DNA of 64,000 bases, taken from NCBI RefSeq assembly GCF_029227915.1, contig NC_079876.1, positions 20,582,001-20,646,000 on the forward strand. The letters are read 5' to 3'. The notes below the pieces were generated by a model. It searched no databases and was not told the DNA's origin. It saw nothing but the letters and a program-made list of their open reading frames with translations. The stretch is from Hydractinia symbiolongicarpus. Taxonomy: Eukaryota > Cnidaria > Hydrozoa > Anthoathecata > Hydractiniidae. The translations under genes were made by a program, and so were the position numbers. This document shows positions 25,126 to 38,690 of the stretch, one piece after another; position 1 is the first letter of the stretch, and every line of letters starts with the position of its first letter.

Positions 25126-27690
25126 GTCTTACAACACAGTGATCTACGTGTAGAAGCCCGTAAAGACTGTTATATGGCCCTTTACCACCTAACAAAGGGC
25201 CTGCACGTAAATCAAGTGGTTCCACGGACCTACGCAGGTTACCATCGGTCGATTCATTGCACTCTCAATGGACTGCGACGTCTCAAGTCGTTTTCCGGCG
25301 CGCCGTGGTCTTACAGCACAGTGAACTACGTGTAAAGGCCTCTTAGGGCTGTTATATGACATTTTACCACCTAATAAAAGCCTTAAACGTAAAACATGTG
25401 GTTCCACGTGCATACGCAGGTTACCATCGGTCTATTCCTGCCACACTCAACGGACTACGATGTCTGAAGTCCTTTGCCATCGTGCCATGATCTTCTAACG
25501 CAGTGAAGTACGTGTAAATGCTTCTAACGACTGTTATATGGCTTCTTACCTTCTAATAAAGACCTTAAATCTAAAACACGTTGTTCGACGTGACTGCGCA
25601 GATTACCATTGGTCTATTCCTTCCACTCTAAATGAACTAAGACGTCTCAAGACGCTTTCCATCGCGCCATGGTCTTACAGCACAGTGAACTACGTGTAGA
25701 GACCTCTGAAGGTTGTTATATGGCCTCTTGCCGCCTAATAAAGGCTTTACATGTAAATCAAGTGGTTTCACGTGTCTGTGCAGGTTACCATGGGTCTATT
25801 CCTTGCACTCTCAATGGACTACGACGTCTCAAGTCGTTTTCCGGCGCGCCGTGGTCTTACAGCACAGTGAATTACGTGTAGAGGCCTCTTAGGGCTGTTA
25901 TATAACCTTTTACGAACTAATAAAAGCCTTACACGTAAATCACGTAGTTCCACGTACTTCCGCAGGTTATCATCGACGTCTCAAGTTGTTTTCCGGCGCC
26001 CAAGGTTTCACAACACAGTGAACTACGTGTAGAGGCCTCTAAGGGCTGTTATATGACCTTTTGCCACCTAATAAAAGAATTACACGTAAAACATGTGGTT
26101 TCACGTGTCTGCACAGGTTACCATCCGTCTATTCCTAGCACTCTCAATAAACTACGACGTCTCAAGTCGTTTTCCGGCGCGCCGTGGTCTTACATAACAG
26201 TGAACTACGTGTAGAGGCCTCTTAGGTCTGTTATATGGATTCTTACCACCTAACAAAGGCCCTGCACTAAATCACGTGATTCCACGTACCTACGCAGTTT
26301 ACTTTCCTTCTATTCCTTTCACTCTCAATGGGCTACGACGTCTCAAGTTGTTTTCCATCACGCCATGGTCTTACAACACAGTGAAATACGTGTAGAGTCC
26401 TCTAAAGATTGTTATATGGCCTCTTGCCGCCTAATAAAGACTCTACACGACGATCAAGTGGTTTCAGGTGTCTGCGCAGGTTACCATTCGTCTATTCCTT
26501 GCACTCTTAATGGACTACGACGTCTCAAGTCGTTTTCCGGCGCGCCGTGGTCTTACATAACAGTGAACTACGTGTAGAGGCCTCTTAGGTCTGTTATATG
26601 GCTTCTTACCTTCTAATAAAGACCTTAGATCTAAATCACGTTGTTCGACGTCTCTGCGCAGGTTACCATCGGTCAAGTCCATCCACTCTCAATGGACTAA
26701 GACGTCTCAAGTCGCTTTTCAACGCGCTATGGTCTTACAACACAGTGATCTACGTGTGGAAGCCCGTAAAGACTGTTATATGGCCTTTTACCACCTAACA
26801 AAGGCCCTGCACTAAATCACGTGATTCCACGTACCTACGCAGTTTACCATCGCTCTATTCCTTCCACTCTCAATGGGCTACGACGTCTCAAGTTGTTTTC
26901 CATCACGCCATGCTCTTACAACACAGTGAAATACGTGTAGAGTCCTCTAAAGATTGTTATATGGCCTCTTGCCGCCTAATAAAGGCTCTACACGTAGATC
27001 AAGTGGTTTCACGTGTCTGCACAGGTTACCATCCGTCTATTCCTTGCTCTTTCAATGGACTACGACGTCTCAAGTCGCTTTCCATCCCGCCATAGTCTTA
27101 CAACACAGTGAACTACGTGTAGAGTCCTCTGAAGGTTGTTATAAGGCCTCTTGCCGCCTAATAAAGGCTCTACACGTAGATCAAGTGGTTTAACGTGTCT
27201 GCGCAGGTTACCATCGGTCGATTCATTGCACTCTCAATGGACTGCGACGTCTCAAGTCGTTTTCCGGCGCGCCGTGGTCTTACAGCACAGTGAACTACGT
27301 GTAAAGGCCTCTTAGGGCTGTTATATGACATTTTACCACCTAATAAAAGCCTTAAACGTAAAACATGTGGTTCCACGTGCATACGCAGGTTACCATCGGT
27401 CTATTCCTGCCACACTCAACGGACTACGATGTCTGAAGTCCTTTGCCATCGTGCCATGATCTTCTAACGCAGTGAAGTACGTGTAAATGCCTCTAACGAC
27501 TGTTATATGGCTTCTTACCTTCTAATAAAGACCTTACATCTAAAACACGTTGTTCGACGTGTCTGCGCAGATTACCATTGGTCTATTCCTTCCACTCTAA
27601 ATGAACTAAGACGTCTCAAGACGCTTTCCATCGCGCCATGGTCTTACAGCACAGTGAACTACGTGTAGAGACCTCTGAAGGTTGTTATAT
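24956..27690 (+). repeat. Region C long block, copy 2 (one monomer shorter)
   Basis: This is the second copy of 19,380-22,310, lacking one monomer at about 26,240. It overlaps the 3,393-bp duplication described at 22,925 and 26,318, so repeats of different length share the same DNA. Such overlap is expected from successive unequal exchanges. Confidence 0.82.
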
Positions 27691-28518
27691 GGCCTCTTGC
27701 CGCCTAATAAAGGCTTTACACGTAAATCAAGTCGTTTCACGTGTCTGTGCAGGTTACCATGGGTCTATTCCTTGCATTCTCAATGGACTACGACGTCTCA
27801 AGTCGTTTTCCGGCGCGCCGTGGTCTTACAGCACAGTGAATTACGTGTAGAGGCCTCTTAGGGCTGTTATATAACCTTTTACGAACTAATAAAAGCCTTA
27901 CACGTAAATCACGTAGTTCCACGTACTTCCGCAGGTTATCATCGACGTCTCAAGTTGTTTTCCGGCGCCCAAGGTTTCACAACACAGTGAACTACGTGTA
28001 GAGGCCTCTAAGGGCTGTTATATGACATTTTGCCACCTAATAAAAGCATTACACGTAAAACATGTGGTTTCACGTGTCTGCACAGGTTACCATCCGTCTA
28101 TTCCTTGCACTCTCAATGGACTACGACGTCTCAAGTCGTTTTCCGGCGCGCCGTGGTCTTACATAACAGTGAACTACGTGTAGAGGCCTCTTAGGTCTGT
28201 TATATGGCTTCTTACCTTCTAATAAAGACCTTACATCTAAAACACGTTGTTCGACGTCTCTGCGCAGGTTACCATCGGTCAAGTCCATCCACTCTCAATG
28301 GACTAAGACGTCTCAAGTCGCTTTTCAACGCGCTATGGTCTTACAACACAGTGATCTACGTGTGGAAGCCCGTAAAGACTGTTATATGGCCCTTTACCAC
28401 CTAACAAAGGCCCTGCACTAAATCACGTGATTCCACGTACCTACGCAGTTTACTTTCCTTCTATTCCTTTCACTCTCAATGGACTACGACGTCTCAAGAC
28501 GCTTTCCATCGCGCCATG
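26318..28518 (+). repeat. 3,393-bp-offset block, copy 2
   Basis: This is the second copy of 22,925-25,125. Its right edge at 28,518 is also the end of region C: up to GCGCCATGGTC it follows 25,125, then it continues as CCTACAGCAC, like 14,169 onward. Confidence 0.85.
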
Positions 28519-31500
28519 GTCCTACAGCACAGTGAACTACGTGTAGAGCCTCTAAGGGCTGTTATATGACCTTTTACCACCAAATAAAAGCCTTACACGT
28601 AAATCACGTGGTTCCACGTACTTCCGCAGGTTAACATCAGTCTATTCCTTCTAAACTCAATGGACTACGACGTTTCAAGACGTTTTCCATCGCGCCATGG
28701 CCTTACAACACTGTAAACTACGTGTAGAGGCCTCTAAAGACTGTAAGATGGCCTTTTGACGTTTAGTAAAGGCTTTACACGTGAATCACGTGGTTCCACG
28801 TGCCTGCGCATTTTATCATCGGTACAGTCTTTCCGCCATAAATGAACTAAAACGTCTCAAGTTGTTTTCCATTCCGCCATTGTTTACAACACAGTCAACT
28901 ACGTGTACTGGCCTCTAAGGGCTGTTATATGGCCTTTTACCGCCTATTAAATTCCTTACACGTAAATCACCTACCTGCGCAGTTTACCATCGGTGTATTT
29001 CTTCCACTCTCAATGGAGTAAGACGTCTCAAATTGTTTTCCATCCAACCATTGTTTACAACACAGTCAACTGCGTGTAGAGGCCTCTAAAGATTGTTACA
29101 TGGCCTGTTGCCGCCTAATAAAGGCTTTACACGTAATTCACGTGGTTCCACGTACTTCCGCAGGTTAACATCGGTCTATTCTTCCTACACTCAATGGACT
29201 ACGACGTCTCAAGTCCTTTTCCATCGTGCCATGTTCTTACAACGTAGTCAACCATGTGTAGAGGCCTCTAAAGACTGTTATATGGCCCTTTACCACCTAA
29301 CAAAGGCCCTACACGTAAATCATGTGGTTCCACGAACCTACGCAGTTTACTATCGGTCTATTCCTTCCACTCTCAATGATAAACGACGTCTCAAGTTCTT
29401 TTCCATCACGCCATGGTCTTACAACACAGTGAACTACGTGTAGAGGCCTCTAAAGATTGTTATATGGCCTCTTGCCACCTAATAAAGGCTCTACACGTAG
29501 ATCAAGTGGTTTCACGTGTCTGCGCAGGTTACCATCCGTCTATTCCTTCCACTCTTAATGGACTACGACGTCTCAAGACGCTTTACATCGCGCCATGGTC
29601 TTACAGCACAGTGAACTACGTGTAGAGGCCTCTAAAGATTGTTATATGGCCTGTTGCCGCCTAATAATGGCTTTACACGTAATTCACGTGGTTCCACGTG
29701 TCTGCGCAGGTTACCATCGGTCTATTCCTACCACTCTCAATGGACTACGACGTCTGAACTCACTTTCCATAGCGCCATGGTCTTCCAACACACTGAAATA
29801 CGTGTAGAGGCCTCTGAAGATTGTTATATGGCCTCTAGCCGCCTAATAAAGGCTTTACACGTAATTCACGTGGTTCGACGTGTCTGCGCAGGTTAGCATC
29901 GGTCTATTCCTACCACTCTCAATGGACTACGACGTCTGAACTCATTTTTCATAGCGCCATGGTCTCACAACACAGTAGAATACGTGTAGAGGCCGCTGAA
30001 GATTGTTATATGGTCTGTTGCCGCCTAATAAAGGCTTTACACGTAATTCACGTGGTTCGACGTGTCTGCGCAGGATACCATCGGTCTATTCCTACCACTC
30101 TCAATGGAATACGACGTCTCAAGACGCTTTCAATCGCGCCATGGTCTTACAGCACAGTGAACTACGTGTAGAGGCCTCTTAGGGGTGTTATATGACCTTT
30201 TACGAACTAATAAAAGCCTTACACGTAAATCAAGCGATTCCACCTACTTCCGCAGGTTAACATCGGTCTATTCTTCCTACACTCAATGGACTACGAAGTC
30301 TCAAGTCCTTTTCCATCGTGCCATGCTCTTACAACGCAGTCAACCATGTGTAGAGGCCTCTAAAGACTGTTATATGGCCCTTTACCACCTAACAAAGGCC
30401 CTACACGTAAATCACGTGGTTCCACGTACCTACGCAGTTTACCATCTCTCTATTCCTTCCACTCTCAATGGACTACGACGTCTGAACTCATTTTCCATAG
30501 CGCCATGGTCTTACAACACAGTAAAATACGTGTAGAGGCCGCTGAAGATTGTTATATGGTCTGTTGCCGCTTAATAAAGGCTTTACACGTAATTCACGTG
30601 GTTTGACGTGTCTGCGCAGGTTACCATCGGTCTATTCCTACCACTCTCAATGGACTACGACATCTCAAGTCGTTTTCCGGCGCGCCGTGGTCTTACATAA
30701 CAGTGAACTACGTGTAGAGGCCTCTTAGGGCTGTTATATGGCCTCTTACCTTCTAACAAAGACCTTACATCTAAAACACGTTGTTCGACGTGTCTGCGCA
30801 GGTTACCATCGGTCTAGTCCATCCACTCTCGAAGGACTAAGACGTCTCAAGTCGCTTTTCAACGCGCTATGGTCTTGCCACACAGTGAACTACGTGTAGA
30901 AGCCCGTAAAGACTGTTATATGGCCCTTTACCACCTAACAAAGGCCCTGCACGTAAATCACGTGGTTCCACGTACCTACGCAGTTTACCATCTCTCTATT
31001 CCTCCTACACTCTATGGACTACGACGTCTCAAGTCCTTTTCCATCGTCCCATGATCTTATACCGCAGTGAACTACGTGTAGTGTCCTCTAAAGATTGTTA
31101 TATGGCCTGTTGCCGCCTAATAAAGGCTCTACACGTAGATCAAGTGGTTTCACGTGTCTGCGCAGGTTACCATCCGTCTATTCCTTGCACTCTCAATAGA
31201 CTACGACGTCTCAAGTTGCTTTCCATTTCGCCATGGTCTTACAACACAGTCAACTACGTGTAGAGGCCTCTAAAGATTGTTATATGGCCTGTTGCCGCCT
31301 AATAATGGCTTTACACGTAATTCACGTGGTTCCACGTGTCTGCGCAGGTTACCATCGGTCTATTCCTACCACTCTTAATGGACTACGACGTCTGAACTCA
31401 TTTTCCATAGCGCCATTGTCTTACAACACAGTAAAATACGTGTAGAGGCCGCTGAAGATTGTTATATGGTCTGTTGCCGCCTAATAATGGCTTTACACGT

Positions 31501-31961
31501 AAATCACGTGGTTCCACGTGCCTGCACAGTTTATCATCGGTACAGTCCTTCCGCCATAAATGGACTAAAACGACTCAAGTTGTTTTCCATTCCGCCATTG
31601 CTTACAACACAGTCAACTATGTGTACGGGCCTCTAAGGGCTGTTATATGGTCTTTACCGCCTATTAAATTCCTTACACATAAATCACCTACTTGCGCAGT
31701 TTACCATCGGTGTATTCCTTCCACTCTCAATGGAGTAAGACGTCTCAAGTTTTTTTCCATCCCGCCATTGTTTACAACACAGTCAACTGCGTGTAGAGGC
31801 CTCTAAAGATTGTTATATGGCCTCTTTCCGCCTAATAAAGGCTTTACACGTAATTCACGTGGTTCGACGTGTCTGCGCAGGTTAGCATCGGTCTATTCCT
31901 ACCACTCTCAATGGACTACTACGTCTGAACTCATTTTCCATAGCGCCATGGTCTTACAGCA
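28519..31961 (+). repeat. Mixed monomer segment between HOR domains
   Basis: The segment contains standard 182-bp units and two divergent 170-bp modules (28,807 and 31,526). It also has units with CAGTCAACCATGTGTAGAGG and units of the CTGAACTCATTTTCCATAGC type. The first few hundred bases resemble region B from about 14,167. I could not define a clean higher-order period here, and no gene is seen. Confidence 0.75.
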
Positions 31962-34789
31962 CAGTGAACTACGTGTAGAGGCCTCTTAGGGCTGTTATAT
32001 GGCTTCTTACCTTCTAACAAAGACCTTACATCTAAAACACGTTGTTCGACGTGTCTGCGCAGGTTACCATCGGTCTAGTCCATCCACTCTCAAAGGACTA
32101 AGACGTCTCAAGTCGCTTTTCAACGCACTATGGTCTTGCAACACAGTGAACTACGTGTAGAAGCCCGTAAAGACTGTTATATGGCCCTTTACCACCTAAC
32201 AAAGGCCCTGCACGTAAATCACGTGGTTCCACGTACCTACGCAGTTTACCATCTCTCTATTCCTCCTACACTCAATGGACTACGACGTCTCAAGTCCTTT
32301 TCCATCGTCCCATGATCTTATACCGCAGTGAACTACGTGTAGAGGCCTCTAAAGATTGTTATATGGCCTGTTGCCGCCTAATAATGACTTTACACGTAAT
32401 TCACGTGGCTCCACGTGTCTGTGCAGGTTACCATCGGTCTATTCCTACCACTCTTAATGGACTACGACGTCTGAACTCATTTTCCATAGCGCCATTGTCT
32501 TACAACACAGTAAAATACGTGTAGAGGCCGCTGAAGATTGTTATATGGTCTGTTGCCGCCTAATAATGGCTTTACACGTAAATCACGTGGTTCCACGTGC
32601 CTGCACAGGTTAGCATCGGTCTATTCCTACCACTCTCAATGGACTACGACGTCTCAAGTCCTATTCCATCGTCCCATGATCTTACAACGCAGTAAACTAC
32701 GTGTAGAGGACTCTAAAGGCTGTTATATGACCTTTTACCACCTAATAAAGGCCTTAAACGTAATACATGTGGCTCCGTGTGTTAGCCCAGGTAAACATTG
32801 GTCTAATCCTTCTACACTCACTGGACTACGACGTCTGAACTCACTTTCCATAGCGCCATGGTCTTACAACACAGTAAAACACGTGTAGAGGCCGTTGAAG
32901 ATTGTTATATGGTCTGTTGCCGCCTAATAAAGGCTTTACACGTAATTCACGTGGTTCGACGTGTCTGCGCAGGTTAGCATCGGTCTATTCCTACCACTCT
33001 CAATGGACTACGACGTCTGAATTCACTTTCCATAGCGCCATGGTCTTACAACACAGTAAATACGTGTAGAGGCCGCTGAAAATTGTTATATGGTCTGTTC
33101 CCGCCTAATAATGGCCTTACACGTAATTGACGTGGTTCCACGTGTCTGTGCAGGTTACCATCGGTCTATTCCTTTTACACTCACTGGACTACGACGTTTC
33201 AAGTCGTTTTCCATCGCACCATGGTCTTACAACGCAGTGAAATGCGTGTAAAGGCCTCTAAGGACTGTTCTATGGCTTTTTGCCGCTTAATAAAGGCCTT
33301 ACACCTAAAACACGTGGTTCGACGTGTCTGCGCAGGTTACCATCGGTCTATTCCTTCCACTCTCAATGGTCTACGACGTCTCAAGTCCTTTTCCATCGTC
33401 CCATGATCTTACAACGCAGTGAACTACGTGTAGAGGACTCTAAAGTCTGTTATATGACCTTTTACCACCTAATAAAAGCCTTAAACGTAATACGTGTGCT
33501 CCGTGTGTTAGCCCAGGTAACCATTGGTCTAATCCTTCTACACTCACTGGACTACGACGTCTGAACTCATTTCCCATCGCGCCATGATCTTCCAACACAC
33601 TGAAATACGTGTAAAGGCCTCTAAAGATTGTTATATGGCCATTTGCGACCTAACAAAGGCCCTGCACGTAAATCACGTGGTTCCACGTACCTACGCAGTT
33701 TACCATCTCTCTATTCCTTCCACTCTCAATGGACTACGACGTCTCAAGTCGCTTTCCATCTCGCCATAGTCTTACAACACAGTGAACTACGTGTAGAGTC
33801 CTCTAAAGATTGTTATATGGCCTCTTGCCGCCTAATAAAGGCTCTACACGCAGATCAAGTGGTTTCACGTGTCTGCGCAGGTTACCATCGGTCTATTCCT
33901 TCCACTCTCAATGGACAACGACTGCTCAAGTCCTTTTCCATCGTCCCATGATCTTACAACGCAGTGAACTACGTGTAGAGGCCTCTAAAGATTGTTATAT
34001 GGCCTCTTGCCGCCTAATAAAGGCTTTACACGTAAATCACGTGGTTCCACGTACTTCCGCAGGTTAACATCGGTCAATTCCTCCTACACTCAATGGACTA
34101 CGACGTCTCAAGTCCTTTTCCATCGTCCCATGCTCTTACAACGCAGTCAACCATGTGTAGAGGCCTCTAAAGACTGTTATATGGCCCTTTACCACCTAAC
34201 AAAGGCCCTATACGTAAATTATGTGGTTCCACGAACCTACACAGTTTACTATCGGTCTATTCCTTCCACTCTCAATGGACAACGACGTCTCAAGTTCTTT
34301 TCCATCACGCCATGGTCTTACAACACAGTGAACTACGTGTAGAGGCCTCTAAAGATTGTTATATGACCTCTTGCCGCCTAATAAAGGCTTTACACGTAAA
34401 TCACGTGGTTCCACGTACTTCCGCAGGTTAACATCGGTCAATTCCTCCTACACTCAATGGACTACGGCGTCTCAAGTCCTTTTCCATCGTCCCATGATCT
34501 TACAACGCAGTGAACTACGTGTAGAGGCCTCTAAAGATTGTTATATGGCCTGTTGCGCCTAATAATGGCTTTACACGTAATTCACGTGGTTCGACGTGTC
34601 TGCGCAGGTTACCATTGGTCTATTCCTTTCACTCTAAATGAACTAAAACGTCTCAAGACGCTTTCCATCGAGCCATGGTCTTACAGCACAGTGAACTACG
34701 TGTAGAGTCCTCTGAAGGTTGTTATATGGCCTCTTGCCGCCTAATAAAGGCTCTACACGTAGATCAAGTGGTTTCACGTGTCTGCGCAG
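31962..34789 (+). repeat. 2.83-kb near-perfect duplication, copy 1
   Basis: This block recurs at 35,052-37,879 with a constant offset of 3,090 bp (17 monomers minus 4 bp). By eye I found three mismatches: near 32,408 (GGCTCC/GGTTCC), near 32,748 (AAAGG/AAAAG), and near 34,526 (GAGGCC/GATGCC in copy 2). The left edge lies in GCACAGTGAACTACG and the right edge in TCTGCGCAGT/TCTGCGCAGG. It includes a private CACAGTAAATACG with one base lost and CCATCGAGCCATGG. Confidence 0.93.
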
Positions 34790-35051
34790 TTTACCATCGG
34801 TGTATTCCTTCCACTCTCAATGGAGTAAGACGTCTCAAGTTTTTTTCCATCCCGCCATTGTTTACAACACAGTCAACTGCGTGTAGAGGCCTCTAAAGAT
34901 TGTTATATGGCCCTTTACCACCTAATAAAAGCCTTACACATAAATCACGTGGTTCCACGTACTTCCGCAGGTTAACATCGGTCTATTCCTCCTACACTTA
35001 ATGGACTACGACATCTCAAGTCCTATTCCATCGTCCCATGATCTTACAACG
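34790..35051 (+). repeat. Spacer between the two 2.83-kb copies
   Basis: About 262 bp of satellite separates the copies. It begins with the tail of a divergent-type unit (GTTTACCATCGGTGTATTCC, GGAGTAAGACG) and continues with a standard unit. It is absent after copy 2, where the array continues with GGTCTAGTCCATCC. Confidence 0.85.
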
Positions 35052-37879
35052 CAGTGAACTACGTGTAGAGGCCTCTTAGGGCTGTTATATGGCTTCTTAC
35101 CTTCTAACAAAGACCTTACATCTAAAACACGTTGTTCGACGTGTCTGCGCAGGTTACCATCGGTCTAGTCCATCCACTCTCAAAGGACTAAGACGTCTCA
35201 AGTCGCTTTTCAACGCACTATGGTCTTGCAACACAGTGAACTACGTGTAGAAGCCCGTAAAGACTGTTATATGGCCCTTTACCACCTAACAAAGGCCCTG
35301 CACGTAAATCACGTGGTTCCACGTACCTACGCAGTTTACCATCTCTCTATTCCTCCTACACTCAATGGACTACGACGTCTCAAGTCCTTTTCCATCGTCC
35401 CATGATCTTATACCGCAGTGAACTACGTGTAGAGGCCTCTAAAGATTGTTATATGGCCTGTTGCCGCCTAATAATGACTTTACACGTAATTCACGTGGTT
35501 CCACGTGTCTGTGCAGGTTACCATCGGTCTATTCCTACCACTCTTAATGGACTACGACGTCTGAACTCATTTTCCATAGCGCCATTGTCTTACAACACAG
35601 TAAAATACGTGTAGAGGCCGCTGAAGATTGTTATATGGTCTGTTGCCGCCTAATAATGGCTTTACACGTAAATCACGTGGTTCCACGTGCCTGCACAGGT
35701 TAGCATCGGTCTATTCCTACCACTCTCAATGGACTACGACGTCTCAAGTCCTATTCCATCGTCCCATGATCTTACAACGCAGTAAACTACGTGTAGAGGA
35801 CTCTAAAGGCTGTTATATGACCTTTTACCACCTAATAAAAGCCTTAAACGTAATACATGTGGCTCCGTGTGTTAGCCCAGGTAAACATTGGTCTAATCCT
35901 TCTACACTCACTGGACTACGACGTCTGAACTCACTTTCCATAGCGCCATGGTCTTACAACACAGTAAAACACGTGTAGAGGCCGTTGAAGATTGTTATAT
36001 GGTCTGTTGCCGCCTAATAAAGGCTTTACACGTAATTCACGTGGTTCGACGTGTCTGCGCAGGTTAGCATCGGTCTATTCCTACCACTCTCAATGGACTA
36101 CGACGTCTGAATTCACTTTCCATAGCGCCATGGTCTTACAACACAGTAAATACGTGTAGAGGCCGCTGAAAATTGTTATATGGTCTGTTCCCGCCTAATA
36201 ATGGCCTTACACGTAATTGACGTGGTTCCACGTGTCTGTGCAGGTTACCATCGGTCTATTCCTTTTACACTCACTGGACTACGACGTTTCAAGTCGTTTT
36301 CCATCGCACCATGGTCTTACAACGCAGTGAAATGCGTGTAAAGGCCTCTAAGGACTGTTCTATGGCTTTTTGCCGCTTAATAAAGGCCTTACACCTAAAA
36401 CACGTGGTTCGACGTGTCTGCGCAGGTTACCATCGGTCTATTCCTTCCACTCTCAATGGTCTACGACGTCTCAAGTCCTTTTCCATCGTCCCATGATCTT
36501 ACAACGCAGTGAACTACGTGTAGAGGACTCTAAAGTCTGTTATATGACCTTTTACCACCTAATAAAAGCCTTAAACGTAATACGTGTGCTCCGTGTGTTA
36601 GCCCAGGTAACCATTGGTCTAATCCTTCTACACTCACTGGACTACGACGTCTGAACTCATTTCCCATCGCGCCATGATCTTCCAACACACTGAAATACGT
36701 GTAAAGGCCTCTAAAGATTGTTATATGGCCATTTGCGACCTAACAAAGGCCCTGCACGTAAATCACGTGGTTCCACGTACCTACGCAGTTTACCATCTCT
36801 CTATTCCTTCCACTCTCAATGGACTACGACGTCTCAAGTCGCTTTCCATCTCGCCATAGTCTTACAACACAGTGAACTACGTGTAGAGTCCTCTAAAGAT
36901 TGTTATATGGCCTCTTGCCGCCTAATAAAGGCTCTACACGCAGATCAAGTGGTTTCACGTGTCTGCGCAGGTTACCATCGGTCTATTCCTTCCACTCTCA
37001 ATGGACAACGACTGCTCAAGTCCTTTTCCATCGTCCCATGATCTTACAACGCAGTGAACTACGTGTAGAGGCCTCTAAAGATTGTTATATGGCCTCTTGC
37101 CGCCTAATAAAGGCTTTACACGTAAATCACGTGGTTCCACGTACTTCCGCAGGTTAACATCGGTCAATTCCTCCTACACTCAATGGACTACGACGTCTCA
37201 AGTCCTTTTCCATCGTCCCATGCTCTTACAACGCAGTCAACCATGTGTAGAGGCCTCTAAAGACTGTTATATGGCCCTTTACCACCTAACAAAGGCCCTA
37301 TACGTAAATTATGTGGTTCCACGAACCTACACAGTTTACTATCGGTCTATTCCTTCCACTCTCAATGGACAACGACGTCTCAAGTTCTTTTCCATCACGC
37401 CATGGTCTTACAACACAGTGAACTACGTGTAGAGGCCTCTAAAGATTGTTATATGACCTCTTGCCGCCTAATAAAGGCTTTACACGTAAATCACGTGGTT
37501 CCACGTACTTCCGCAGGTTAACATCGGTCAATTCCTCCTACACTCAATGGACTACGGCGTCTCAAGTCCTTTTCCATCGTCCCATGATCTTACAACGCAG
37601 TGAACTACGTGTAGATGCCTCTAAAGATTGTTATATGGCCTGTTGCGCCTAATAATGGCTTTACACGTAATTCACGTGGTTCGACGTGTCTGCGCAGGTT
37701 ACCATTGGTCTATTCCTTTCACTCTAAATGAACTAAAACGTCTCAAGACGCTTTCCATCGAGCCATGGTCTTACAGCACAGTGAACTACGTGTAGAGTCC
37801 TCTGAAGGTTGTTATATGGCCTCTTGCCGCCTAATAAAGGCTCTACACGTAGATCAAGTGGTTTCACGTGTCTGCGCAG
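35052..37879 (+). repeat. 2.83-kb near-perfect duplication, copy 2
   Basis: This is the second copy of 31,962-34,789. Its last five monomers (from about 37,072) are copied again at about 37,981-38,690, first at offset 909 bp and then 727 bp, so one monomer was lost in that third partial copy. Confidence 0.93.
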
Positions 37880-37980
37880 GTTACCATCGGTCTAGTCCAT
37901 CCACTCTTAATGGACTAAGACGTCTCAAGTCGGTTTTCAACGCGCTATAGATTTACAACACAGTGAACTACGTGTAGAGG

Positions 37981-38690
37981 CCTCTAAAGATTGTTATATG
38001 GCCTCTTGCCGCCTAATAAAGGCTTTACACGTAAATCACGTGGTTCCACGTACTTCCGCAGGTTAACATCGGTCAATTCCTCCTACACTCAATGGACTAC
38101 GACGTCTCAAGTCCTTTTCCATCGTCCCATGCTCTTACAACGCAGTCAACCATGTGTAGAGGCCTCTAAAGACTGTTATATGGCCCTTTACCACCTAACA
38201 AAGGCCCTATACGTAAATTATGTGGTTCCACGAACCTACGCAGTTTACTATCGGTCTATTCCTTCCACTCTCAATGGACAACGACGTCTCAAGTTCTTTT
38301 CCATCACGCCATGGTCTTACAACACAGTGAACTACGTGTAGAGGCCTCTAAAGATTGTTATATGGCCGGTTGCGCCTAATAATGGCTTTACACGTAATTC
38401 ACGTGGTTCGACGTGTCTGCGCAGGTTACCATTGGTCTATTCCTTTCACTCTAAATGAACTAAAACGTCTCAAGACGCTTTCCATCGAGCCATGGTCTTA
38501 CAGCACAGTGAACTACGTGTAGAGTCCTCTGAAGGTTGTTATATGGCCTCTTGCCGCCTAATAAAGGCTCTACACGTAGATCAAGTGGTTTCACGTGTCT
38601 GCGCAGGTTACCATCGGTCTAGTCCATCCACTCTTAATGGACTAAGACGTCTCAAGTCGGTTTTCAACGCGCTATAGATTTACAACACAG
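37981..38690 (+). repeat. Partial third copy of the preceding block
   Basis: This matches 37,072-37,432 at offset 909 bp and then about 37,614-37,965 at offset 727 bp; the difference of 182 bp is one monomer. Private markers include GTCAATTCCTCC, CCTATACGTAAATTATGTGG, CCATCGAGCCATGG and GCGCTATAGATTTACAAC. Confidence 0.85.

Larger units (their letters stand above)
17870..28518 (+). repeat. Region C: nested higher-order repeat domain
   Basis: This domain is defined by monomers with TTTTCCGGCGCGCCGTGG, units with CTTCTTACCTTCTAATAAAG and ACATCTAAAACACG, GAAGCCCGTAAAGACTG units, and TCAAGTGGTTTCACGTG units. Blocks repeat with offsets of 2,001 bp (about 20,580-22,300 and 22,580-24,300), 3,393 bp (22,925-25,125 and 26,318-28,518) and 5,576 then 5,394 bp (19,380-22,310 and 24,956-27,690). 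The domain ends sharply near 28,518, where the sequence switches to a block resembling 14,167 onward. No gene is present. Confidence 0.88.
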
